Below, one piece after another: positions 1 to 5,022 of a stretch of DNA of 5,022 nucleotides. The stretch is from Pyrinomonadaceae bacterium (lineage in GTDB: Bacteria; Acidobacteriota; Blastocatellia; Pyrinomonadales; Pyrinomonadaceae): the NCBI GenBank assembly GCA_013812565.1, contig JACCTF010000437.1, positions 1 to 5,022 on the forward strand, in the 5' to 3' direction. A program made the position numbers and the translations under genes. The notes under the pieces were generated by a model, which saw only the letters and a program-made list of their open reading frames with translations, had not been told where the DNA came from and made no database searches. How positions within the stretch are numbered: the first letter of the stretch is position 1; each line of letters begins with the position of its first letter.

Positions 1-956
1 AAGAAGAAGAGTTTGTCGCGCAGGATCGGGCCGCCTAGAGTGCCGCCGAAAATATCTAAGTTTCCTACGGGCTTTTTTCTCCCATTTAGTTGTTCAAAGT
101 TTGACGGAAGGAAAAAAGGTCTCGCCCGAAAACGCTGATTCGTGTGATAGCCGAACGCCGAACCGTGAAAGTCATTGGTCCCGGATTTCGTCTGGACGGA
201 GATCGCCGCGCCGCCCGCGAGCCCCTGCTCGGCGTCGAAGCTGCTGGTCGTGACGACCACCTCCTGAATCGTCTCGGAGGGTGCGACGTATGCCGTATGG
301 TGGGGCAACCAGACATTGACGTTAACGGCACCATCTGTGCGGGTGGAGTTGATATTCCGGGGAGTTCCATTGACGTTGGTGGTCAATGCCCGACCCGGAG
401 TGTCGACGATGGAATTTTGGGTCATGGCCGGTGTAGAACCGGGGACGAGATCGAGCAGTGCCTGGTAGTTCCGGTACTGATTAAGCGGAAGCGTGTTGAT
501 TTCCTTTGCGGAGAGTTCGGTCTTCACCTCTGCGCTGTCCGATTGCAGCAGCGTTGCATCTGAAGTCACCGTCACTACGTCTGTGACTTCGCCCACCTTG
601 AGGGCTGCTTCGATGCGTGACACGAAATTGGTGGTAACAGGGACTCCGGTTCGGGAGAAGGTGGAGAACCCCTGCTTGGTGATCTTCACATCATACATTC
701 CAGGCTGGACATTTTGTATGGTGTAGTCACCGTTTTCGTTAGTGGCAGTTTCGCTTGAAAGGCCGGTTTCTGTGTTCGTTGCGGTGACTGTTGCCTGTGG
801 GACAACCGCCCCGGATTCATCCTTAATGTTGCCGACGATAGTGCCGTATAGCACCTGGGCGACGGCTAGTTGAGCGCCTAACCCAATGGTCAAAAGGACG
901 GTCATAAGAACAAGTTGCTTGATCTTACGGCTTAGGGTAAAGGAAAAGAGATGCAT
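1..956 (-). CDS. TonB-dependent receptor with N-terminal carboxypeptidase-regulatory-like domain (partial, C-terminus beyond the left edge)
   Basis: Reading the minus strand from the ATG at 956-954 gives 318 uninterrupted codons that run off the window. Residues 1-33 look like a Sec signal peptide with a hydrophobic core and an AVA cleavage site before Gln34. Residues ~37-118 form a carboxypeptidase-regulatory-like beta-sandwich (YGTIVGNIKDESGAVVPQA, then NGDYTIQNVQPGMYDV). Residues ~145-265 are the plug domain (INTLPLN, NVNGTPRNINSTRTDG, EVVVTTSSFDAEQG, VQTKSGTNDFHGSAFGY), and GGTLGGPILRDKLFF at the edge is the usual plug-to-barrel transition. The family moves large ligands such as siderophores or oligosaccharides across the outer membrane using TonB energy. 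Complete members of this Oar-like class are around 1000 residues or more, so most of the barrel is missing here. The start is fixed by a strong ribosome site 8 nt upstream. The gene is divergent from the GH109-like operon. The ligand cannot be predicted. Confidence 0.93.
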   Translation of the reverse strand, partial: MHLFSFTLSRKIKQLVLMTVLLTIGLGAQLAVAQVLYGTIVGNIKDESGAVVPQATVTATNTETGLSSETATNENGDYTIQNVQPGMYDVKITKQGFSTFSRTGVPVTTNFVSRIEAALKVGEVTDVVTVTSDATLLQSDSAEVKTELSAKEINTLPLNQYRNYQALLDLVPGSTPAMTQNSIVDTPGRALTTNVNGTPRNINSTRTDGAVNVNVWLPHHTAYVAPSETIQEVVVTTSSFDAEQGLAGGAAISVQTKSGTNDFHGSAFGYHTNQRFRARPFFLPSNFEQLNGRKKPVGNLDIFGGTLGGPILRDKLFF

Positions 957-964
957 AGTTGCCC

Positions 965-971
965 CCTCCTT
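965..971 (-). promoter_or_regulatory. Ribosome binding site of the TonB-dependent receptor
   Basis: The minus strand reads AAGGAGG, a near-consensus Shine-Dalgarno sequence, 8 nt before the ATG at 956-954. It decides the start of the receptor and is followed immediately by a good signal peptide. Confidence 0.85.
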
Positions 972-1041
972 AACAGGGTATGTTGGTTGAAGTTTCATCA
1001 AAATTTCGCCATTAACTGCGGCATTAAGCTCTGGTGAGATT

Positions 1042-1058
1042 GTGCTATGAGATAGCAC
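1042..1058. promoter_or_regulatory. Perfect dyad, candidate operator for the TonB-dependent receptor
   Basis: GTGCTAT-GAG-ATAGCAC is a perfect inverted repeat with 7-base arms and a 3-base centre, 86 nt upstream of the receptor start. On the minus strand a weak promoter-like pair precedes it: TTGAAC at 1090-1085, an 18-nt spacer and AATGAT at 1066-1061. This would put the transcription start inside the dyad, a classic repressor-site position. It could equally be a small RNA hairpin in the receptor leader. No regulator gene is present in the window to assign it to. Confidence 0.4.
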
Positions 1059-1226
1059 TGATCATTTCTGTAGTAAGTGTGCTGGTTCAACGACTGCTGA
1101 TGGTATGTTGCAACGTCTAACGAAACAGCCGGTAACGCAGAGGAAGGATAACGATGATTGCTCATACTTTCTTTTGCTATGCTATGGGATTGAGGCAATG
1201 ATGCCCTTAGGCAAAGCGCGTTCCGC

Positions 1227-1255
1227 TTGATACGCCAAGATCATATTGTTATAAA
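1227..1255 (+). promoter_or_regulatory. Sigma70-like promoter for the rightward operon
   Basis: TTGATA at 1227-1232 and TATAAA at 1250-1255 are each one mismatch from the bacterial consensus and are separated by the optimal 17 nt. Transcription would begin near 1262, giving a leader of about 260 nt before the ATG at 1521. The -10 box lies within a small perfect inverted repeat, TTGTT-ATA-AACAA (1246-1258), which could serve as a regulator site. The pattern is read directly from the sequence. Its use as the operon promoter is inferred from position and direction. Confidence 0.55.
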
Positions 1256-1297
1256 CAAACGAGTTGCCAGAAGACGTGAAGTGTCATAGAGGTTAAC

Positions 1298-1319
1298 ACT
1301 CTCCATTTTTTAGGAGGGT
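1298..1319 (+). promoter_or_regulatory. Leader hairpin that buries an AGGAGGG sequence
   Basis: ACTCTCC (1298-1304) pairs with GGAGGGT (1313-1319), with one G-U pair and an 8-nt loop. The 3' arm contains a Shine-Dalgarno-like AGGAGGG located 12 nt before a GTG codon at 1330. A competing short hairpin, GGAG-GGT-CTCC (1313-1323), uses the same bases. It may be a leader control element, or chance. No known riboswitch class was recognised. Confidence 0.2.
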
Positions 1320-1507
1320 CTCCAATTTTGTGAATTACGATTTCACTGGGAGATCGAAAAGCAGAGAAGATGATGCCAGTTCGCATGAACGTGCTGTCAA
1401 CACTTTTAACCTTACCTGATGGAGAAAAGAGGAACGGAGCTTGGTCTATAATCCACGCGAAATTAAGATGGCTTCGCAAACAACGGTAAATTATCCATTA
1501 AGTTGTC

Positions 1508-1513
1508 GGGAGG
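1508..1513 (+). promoter_or_regulatory. Ribosome binding site of the GH109-like gene
   Basis: GGGAGG lies 7 nt before the ATG at 1521-1523. It rules out the in-frame TTG at 1503, which lies upstream of this site and would place it inside the coding sequence. Confidence 0.85.
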
Positions 1514-1520
1514 AAAACTT

Positions 1521-2921
1521 ATGACTAAAGAAAAAGACTCGCAACTGTCGCGCCGGGACCTGCTAAAGGCCGGGGCGCTTGCAGGGGCGAGCTTAGGTGT
1601 TACGAGCCTAGGATTAGGTAATGAGCTTGGCGCGGTAGCGTCAACCGGAGCGGAACACCAGGCGGGGACACAAACCAAGAATGAGACCGTCGCGGGTATG
1701 AAGTATCCTCGCACGGAGACGGTCCGCATGGGGATCATTGGGGTCGGGGGGCGTGGCACCGGTCTGCTGCGCGACCTTCTCGCCATCGATCATCTCGAAG
1801 TAAAAGCCGTCTGCGACGTCGTTAAAGAAAAAGCTCTGAAGGCTCAGGCGATGGCGGAGAAAGCCGGACAGAAGTCGCCCACCTTCTACACAAAGAACGA
1901 CCGCGATTTTGAAAACCTTTGCGCGCGTGATGACCTCGATCTTATCTACATCGCGACCCCGTGGGACTGGCACGTGCCGATGGCCGTGGCTGCTTTGAAT
2001 CAGGGCAAGCACGTCGGCGTTGAAGTCCCGGCAGCCAAGACGCTGAAGGAGTGTTGGGAGCTCGTCGATGCTTCGGAGAAGAACCGCCGCCACTGCGTGA
2101 TGCTCGAAAACTGTTGCTACGGCTACAACGAGATGATGGTGCTGAACATGATTCGCGCCGGATTGTTCGGTGAGATTCTGCACGGCGAGGCCGCCTACAA
2201 CCACGATCTGCGCGAACTACTGTTTTCAAACGCGGGCGAAGGACTCTGGCGCAGATTCGAGCACGTAAACCGCAACGGCAACCTCTATCCGACGCACGGT
2301 CTCGGGCCGGTCGCAAACTACATGAATATTAACCGGGGTGATCGATTCGATTACCTCGTATCCGTCAGTTCCCCGCAGTTAAGCATGGACGCCTACCGTA
2401 AAGAACACGTCCCCGCCGGTGACCCGAAGTGGAAAGAGAAGTACAACTGCGGCGACATGAACACAAGCATTATCAAGACTGCGAAGGGGCGCACGATCAT
2501 GCTGCAGCACACTGTCTCCACGCCCCACCCTTACGACCGCATCAACCTCGTCTCCGGCACAAAAGGGATTTTCCGCGACTACCCGCCGCGCCTCTTTCTC
2601 GATGGTCAGGAAGGCAAAGAGGACTGGACCACACTCGACAAGCATAAAGCTCAGTTTGAGCATCCGCTGTGGAAGCGAGTCGGCGAACTGGCCCGCAAGA
2701 CAGGCGGTCATGGCGGCATGGATTTCATCATGAGCTACCGCTTGATTCAGTGTATGCGCGAAGGACTCGTGCCGGACATGGACGTATACGATGCCGCCGC
2801 GTGGAGCGCCCCGGGGCCGCTCAGTGAAATGTCTGTCGCCGGAGGGAGCGCGCCCGTTAAGTTCCCAGATTTCACACGCGGACGCTGGCAAGATTCGCGC
2901 AACATAATGGCCGCTTCATGA
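1521..2921 (+). CDS. Tat-exported Gfo/Idh/MocA family protein, GH109-type (alpha-N-acetylgalactosaminidase-like) NAD-dependent glycosidase or oxidoreductase
   Basis: The 466-residue product, from the ATG chosen by its ribosome site, starts with a twin-arginine signal: SRRDLLK at residues 10-16, a mild hydrophobic stretch to ~36 and a likely AVA cleavage at 40. The NAD(P)-binding Rossmann fold begins at ~68 with GIIGVGGRG (71-79), the acidic end of strand two is VCDV (97-100), and the ATPWDWHVPMAVAAL block (145-159) precedes GKHVGVEVPAAKT (162-173). The C-terminal alpha/beta domain carries ENCCY (196-200), YNHDLR (226-231), NLYPTHGLGPVANYMNINRG (254-273) and YLVSVSS (278-284). These blocks resemble GH109 enzymes, which cleave glycosides with a tightly held NAD+ through transient C3 oxidation. 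Tyr256 and His259 in YPTH have the spacing I recall for the active-site Tyr/His pair of the Elizabethkingia enzyme. The full length is normal for the family. It probably acts in the periplasm. The exact sugar is unknown, and a 3-dehydrogenase role is a real alternative. Confidence 0.88.
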   Translation: MTKEKDSQLSRRDLLKAGALAGASLGVTSLGLGNELGAVASTGAEHQAGTQTKNETVAGMKYPRTETVRMGIIGVGGRGTGLLRDLLAIDHLEVKAVCDVVKEKALKAQAMAEKAGQKSPTFYTKNDRDFENLCARDDLDLIYIATPWDWHVPMAVAALNQGKHVGVEVPAAKTLKECWELVDASEKNRRHCVMLENCCYGYNEMMVLNMIRAGLFGEILHGEAAYNHDLRELLFSNAGEGLWRRFEHVNRNGNLYPTHGLGPVANYMNINRGDRFDYLVSVSSPQLSMDAYRKEHVPAGDPKWKEKYNCGDMNTSIIKTAKGRTIMLQHTVSTPHPYDRINLVSGTKGIFRDYPPRLFLDGQEGKEDWTTLDKHKAQFEHPLWKRVGELARKTGGHGGMDFIMSYRLIQCMREGLVPDMDVYDAAAWSAPGPLSEMSVAGGSAPVKFPDFTRGRWQDSRNIMAAS

Positions 2922-2924
2922 ACT

Positions 2925-2928
2925 GGAG
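2925..2928 (+). promoter_or_regulatory. Ribosome binding site of the D-2-hydroxyacid dehydrogenase
   Basis: GGAG lies in the 16-nt gap after the previous stop codon, 9 nt before GTG 2938. The start region reads GTG TTG ATG in frame. The spacing favours GTG 2938, and ATG 2944 (15 nt away) is the fallback. Confidence 0.55.
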
Positions 2929-2937
2929 AAAACGAAA

Positions 2938-3909
2938 GTGTTGATGACCATTTGGTGTAATGCGAGCTTTCCAGAACCGGCGGCGAGGCTTCTCCGCGAC
3001 GAGGTTCATCCTCATCGGTTGTTGTATTCGACCGAGATGCAAACGTTGAATCTTGCCGGTGGCGGTCCTGACCCATTGTTGGCCGAAGCAGACATCGCCT
3101 TCGGTCAACCGAAGGCTGAGCAGGTGATGCGGCTTGACCGCTTACGGTGGATTCATCTGACGAGCGCCGGTTATACAAGCTATGACCGTGAAGATCTCCG
3201 CGACGCTTTCCAGGGGCGAAGGGCGATTCTCACAACCAGCTCAACCATTTACCAAGAACCCTGCGCCGAGCACGCGCTGGCGATGATGATGGCGCTCGCC
3301 CGCCAGTTGCCCCGCTCGCTTGATGAACAGCGCACCAGACATTCTTGGGAGACCGTCGAGATAAGGGATGGTTCAAGACTGCTGGCAGGCCAGAGCGTGT
3401 TGCTGTTAAGTTTCGGCGCTATCGCACAAAGGCTGTCTCAACTCCTCGCTCCGTTTAACATGAACCTCACTGTTGTGCGAAGACACGTCAGGGGAGATGA
3501 GCCGGTCAAGGCCATCACGGAGTCACAACTGAATGAACACCTGCCACACGCCGATCACGTCGTAAACATACTCCCAAGTAATTCCGAGACAAAAGAGTTT
3601 GTGAACGAGCAGCGCTTCCGCTCAATGAAGCCCGGCGCGATCTTCTACAACATCGGTCGCGGCACAACCGTAGACCAAAATGCCCTGCTCGCAGCTTTGC
3701 AAACAGGGCATTTGGCTTACGCCTACCTTGATGTCACCGACCCCGAGCCGCTTCCGCCGGATCACCCTTTGTGGACAATGCCTAACTGCTACATCACGCC
3801 GCACACAGCGGGCGGTCACGACGGCGAGATGGAGAATTTGGTGAAGCACTTTCTCGCCAACCTACACCGCTTCACTTCCGGTGAGGATTTAGTTGACCGC
3901 GTTATATAG
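2938..3909 (+). CDS. D-2-hydroxyacid dehydrogenase family protein
   Basis: This is a 323-residue cytoplasmic protein without a signal peptide, the usual length for NAD(P)-dependent D-2-hydroxyacid dehydrogenases, which interconvert 2-keto and 2-hydroxy acids. The split catalytic domain (residues 1-~105 and ~288-323) contains WIHLTSAGY (71-79). The helix EHALAMMMALARQLP (111-125) leads into the nucleotide-binding domain. The catalytic set is complete: Arg241 in NIGRGT, Glu270 in TDPEPLP and His289 in ITPHTAGG, with the 29-residue Arg-Glu spacing normal for the family. The dinucleotide loop is unusual: LLLSFGAIAQRL (155-166) has Ser158 and Ala163 where GxGxxG is expected, keeping only Gly160. 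Arg181-Arg182 after the second strand could favour NADP(H) (inference). It starts 16 nt after the GH109-like gene, so the two are probably co-transcribed. The substrate is unknown. Glyoxylate/hydroxypyruvate-type acids or a sugar-derived keto acid are possible. Confidence 0.88.
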   Translation: MLMTIWCNASFPEPAARLLRDEVHPHRLLYSTEMQTLNLAGGGPDPLLAEADIAFGQPKAEQVMRLDRLRWIHLTSAGYTSYDREDLRDAFQGRRAILTTSSTIYQEPCAEHALAMMMALARQLPRSLDEQRTRHSWETVEIRDGSRLLAGQSVLLLSFGAIAQRLSQLLAPFNMNLTVVRRHVRGDEPVKAITESQLNEHLPHADHVVNILPSNSETKEFVNEQRFRSMKPGAIFYNIGRGTTVDQNALLAALQTGHLAYAYLDVTDPEPLPPDHPLWTMPNCYITPHTAGGHDGEMENLVKHFLANLHRFTSGEDLVDRVI

Positions 3910-3992
3910 AAAGGATGAAGGCGGAAGGATGAAGTGAAGAAAGAGAAGTAATCTGCTTCTTATTCATCCTTCCACCTTGTTTGCCATCCTTT
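3910..3992. terminator. Long imperfect inverted repeat between convergent genes, probable bidirectional terminator
   Basis: An outer stem pairs AAAGGATG (3910-3917) with CATCCTTT (3985-3992). A main stem pairs 3918-3933 with 3963-3978, including the perfect 11-base GGAAGGATGAA / TTCATCCTTCC, with a single C-A mismatch. The sequence 3979-3984 is bulged out. A small inner hairpin pairs AGAAG (3944-3948) with CTTCT (3956-3960). The repeat begins one base after the dehydrogenase stop codon and overlaps the stop codon of the convergent DUF1080 gene, which suits a shared terminator. The left arm is itself a direct repeat: AAGGATGAAG occurs at 3911-3920 and 3925-3934. A long U-tract is lacking, so it is not a textbook intrinsic terminator. 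Confidence 0.65.
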
Positions 3993-4926
3993 ATTTCAAG
4001 ATCGGCGTTACTGTCACCTTGCGGAACCAGACCTTGCCGTGGTCGCCCTGTAACATCGCTGGTCCAGGGGCGGCTTCGTTTGAATCAAGCGCGCCGCCCG
4101 TGATTCCCTCAAGCACCACATTGTCATGTAGTTTCTGACCGTTGAGCACAACTGTAACGCGGTTGCCGACAATCGTCGCCTCCACCTTTTGCCATTCGTT
4201 CGCGGGTTTACTCGCATTTGCGGAGGGTTGCACACGGCTATAGATCGCCATGTGACCGTGGCTTTCAGGCTCTTTGCCGTAGTCGTCGACGACCTGCAGT
4301 TCGTAGCGCCCGCGCAGGTAAATACCGCTGTTGCTCTTTTCGGCCAACTTGTATTCAACCTCAATCTTGTAATCCTTAAACTTCTGTTTGGAGATAAGAT
4401 TGTTGGCGTGCGGCTCGTTTGTCATCGTGCCATCAACCACCGTCCAGCCGGAGGGTTTGTCTTTAAACTGTATATCCCAATTTGCCATGCTCTTTCCGTC
4501 AAACAGTTCAACCGGCTTGCCGAACCGGTGCTTACCGTTAGCGTCGTAGTTGCCCCAGGTCGGAGGCCGCACTCCCGTCCACTTGATCGTCGCCGCGCCG
4601 GTTGAGAGCGTGCCTTGAAGTTTTCCGCCGACCACTTTGGCGCGAGCCATTGGTTTCTGCTCGCCTGATCCGCTCGGTAATGACCACACGAGTTCATTGT
4701 TTTGAATTGAAATCTCAGGAAGCTTGAAAACGCTTCCGCCTCGGTTCAGAAAGTAACCTGTGAGCGCGTTATTCTCCTTCTTCACTTCGAGCCAGTACGG
4801 ATGGCTGCCAGTCGGGGTTGTGGCCGTGATGTTCCACTTGCCGAGGAAAGCCGTCTCCTCCTGCGCGCACACAGGGATAGCACAAACAAACATAAATACG
4901 AGTAGTGAGAGTCTCGTTAGCTGCAT
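3991..4926 (-). CDS. Secreted DUF1080 (3-keto-disaccharide hydrolase-like) protein
   Basis: The 311-residue product has a Sec signal peptide at residues 1-21 (hydrophobic LSLLVFMFVCAIPVCA, cleavage after V-C-A); no lipobox is evident. Residues ~25-120 form a beta-rich domain (FLGKWNIT, LTGYFLNRGG, GKLQGTLSTG) like a small lipocalin-type or substrate-holding sandwich. A linker at ~120-136 leads to a full DUF1080 concanavalin-like domain at ~137-310. That domain contains VELFDGKSMANW (139-150), WTVVDGTM (161-168), the hallmark SNSGIYLRGRYELQVVD (198-214), EWQKVEATIVGNRVTVVLNG (244-263) and MLQGDHGKVWFRKV (291-304). The family (PF06439) has been linked to hydrolysis of 3-keto-glycosides, a partner step to C3-oxidising Gfo/Idh/MocA enzymes like the one at 1521-2921. 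The start is supported by a ribosome site 5 nt upstream. It should act in the periplasm or outside the cell. Substrate and catalytic residues are not assigned. Confidence 0.88.
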   Translation of the reverse strand: MQLTRLSLLVFMFVCAIPVCAQEETAFLGKWNITATTPTGSHPYWLEVKKENNALTGYFLNRGGSVFKLPEISIQNNELVWSLPSGSGEQKPMARAKVVGGKLQGTLSTGAATIKWTGVRPPTWGNYDANGKHRFGKPVELFDGKSMANWDIQFKDKPSGWTVVDGTMTNEPHANNLISKQKFKDYKIEVEYKLAEKSNSGIYLRGRYELQVVDDYGKEPESHGHMAIYSRVQPSANASKPANEWQKVEATIVGNRVTVVLNGQKLHDNVVLEGITGGALDSNEAAPGPAMLQGDHGKVWFRKVTVTPILK

Positions 4927-4931
4927 TTGAT

Positions 4932-4938
4932 CTCCTCT
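4932..4938 (-). promoter_or_regulatory. Ribosome binding site of the DUF1080 gene
   Basis: The minus strand reads AGAGGAG, 5 nt before the ATG at 4926-4924. The signal peptide begins immediately after this ATG, which supports the start. Confidence 0.75.
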
Positions 4939-4951
4939 GAAAATTATTAGC

Positions 4952-4964
4952 GGGTTTAGAACCC
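4952..4964. repeat. Short perfect inverted repeat upstream of the DUF1080 gene
   Basis: GGGTT-TAG-AACCC is a 13-base dyad with 5-base arms, 26-38 nt upstream of the DUF1080 start. It overlaps the stop codon of the possible upstream minus-strand gene. It could be a weak hairpin or a regulator site. The arms are short enough to be chance. Confidence 0.3.
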
Positions 4965-5022
4965 AATTTTGATGCTTACAGACACACTACTCCCACCACC
5001 TGCGACTGAAGCTGTGTCCAGG
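4956..5022 (-). CDS. Possible C-terminal end of an upstream gene (partial, right edge)
   Basis: One minus-strand frame entering from the right edge is open for 21 codons and ends with TAA at 4958-4956. It reads GGGSSVSVSIKIGF at its end. Alternating polar and hydrophobic residues with a terminal Phe are typical of the last strand of an outer-membrane beta-barrel. The other two frames stop at similar distances but give less protein-like peptides. If real, the gene would lie 29 nt upstream of the DUF1080 start and could share its transcript. The fragment is too short to assign a family. Confidence 0.3.
   Translation of the reverse strand, partial: LDTASVAGGGSSVSVSIKIGF

Larger units (their letters stand above)
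957..1520. other. Divergent intergenic regulatory region
   Basis: This stretch of more than 500 bases separates the leftward receptor gene from the rightward operon and holds no convincing protein gene. It is visibly richer in A and T than the flanking genes. It contains a good rightward promoter at 1227-1255, a perfect dyad at 1042-1058 on the receptor side, repeated TGCTATG words (1043-1049, 1175-1181, 1180-1186), and a hairpin at 1298-1319 in the rightward leader. Short open frames exist on both strands. The rightward one at 1370-1489 would encode 39 residues and ends 31 nt before the oxidoreductase start, but it has a poor ribosome site and no recognisable similarity. A GTG-started 29-codon frame at 1330-1419 follows an AGGAGGG. 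I treat these as leader sequence rather than genes. Confidence 0.75.

Noticed and set aside
144..563. Plus-strand open frame of 139 codons
   Set aside because: Antisense to the TonB-dependent receptor, whose translated motifs are unmistakable.
998..1198. Minus-strand open frame of 66 codons starting with TTG
   Set aside because: It lies in the AT-rich intergenic region, has no recognisable motif, uses a rare start and overlaps the dyad and promoter-like sequences.
1370..1400. TTGACA-like hexamer on the minus strand (1400-1395)
   Set aside because: No acceptable -10 hexamer at a normal distance and no credible minus-strand gene nearby downstream.
1249..1479. Minus-strand open frame of 76 codons in the leader region
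   Set aside because: No good ribosome site or family resemblance, and it lies opposite the leader of the rightward operon.
1503..1520. Upstream TTG start that would add six residues to the GH109-like protein
   Set aside because: The ribosome site GGGAGG (1508-1513) lies downstream of this TTG and is ideally spaced for ATG 1521.
1641..2204. Long minus-strand open frame of 187 codons
   Set aside because: Antisense to the GH109-like gene, whose product has clear family motifs throughout; the open frame is a by-product of its codon usage.
2379..2891. Minus-strand open frame of 170 codons
   Set aside because: Antisense shadow of the C-terminal part of the GH109-like gene, with no protein-like motifs.
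4189..4605. Plus-strand open frame of 138 codons
   Set aside because: Antisense shadow of the DUF1080 gene, covering its hallmark domain.
4861..4875. Lipoprotein signal around Cys20 of the DUF1080 protein
   Set aside because: The residues before the cysteine (Ala-Ile-Pro-Val) do not fit a lipobox, while V-C-A followed by Gln fits ordinary signal peptidase cleavage.

Overview
This window looks like chromosomal DNA from a Gram-negative heterotroph, most likely an Acidobacteriota member. That is an inference from three things: an Oar-type TonB-dependent receptor with an N-terminal carboxypeptidase-regulatory-like domain, a Tat-exported Gfo/Idh/MocA oxidoreductase of the GH109 type, and a secreted DUF1080 (3-keto-disaccharide hydrolase-like) protein. 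Planctomycete-like or Bacteroidota-like relatives carry similar families, so the phylum is not proven. No rRNA, tRNA, CRISPR array, transposase or phage gene was seen.

Layout, left to right. (1) Bases 1-956, minus strand: the N-terminal ~318 codons of a TonB-dependent receptor, running off the left edge. (2) Bases 957-1520: a relatively AT-rich divergent intergenic region. It holds a good plus-strand sigma70-like promoter (TTGATA, 17 nt, TATAAA), a perfect 7+3+7 dyad with recurring TGCTATG half-sites on the receptor side, and a ~260-nt leader with a hairpin ahead of the rightward genes. (3) Bases 1521-2921, plus: a Tat-signal Gfo/Idh/MocA family protein resembling GH109 NAD-dependent glycosidases. 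(4) Bases 2938-3909, plus: a D-2-hydroxyacid dehydrogenase, 16 nt downstream, so probably in the same operon. (5) Bases 3910-3992: a long, nearly perfect inverted repeat between convergent genes, probably a bidirectional terminator and possibly a copy of a dispersed repeat. (6) Bases 3991-4926, minus: a secreted two-part protein with a C-terminal DUF1080 domain. (7) Bases 4956-5022, minus: possibly the last 21 codons of another protein, ending in an outer-membrane-barrel-like aromatic residue.

How they may work together (inference): the receptor would bring a glycan fragment or other large ligand across the outer membrane. The Tat-exported nicotinamide-dependent enzyme and the secreted DUF1080 protein would act on it in the periplasm through oxidation at C3 and 3-keto-glycoside cleavage. 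The cytoplasmic 2-hydroxyacid dehydrogenase would handle a downstream keto or hydroxy acid. The gene content fits the oxidative (3-keto) route of glycoside breakdown, but substrate and direction cannot be read from sequence alone.
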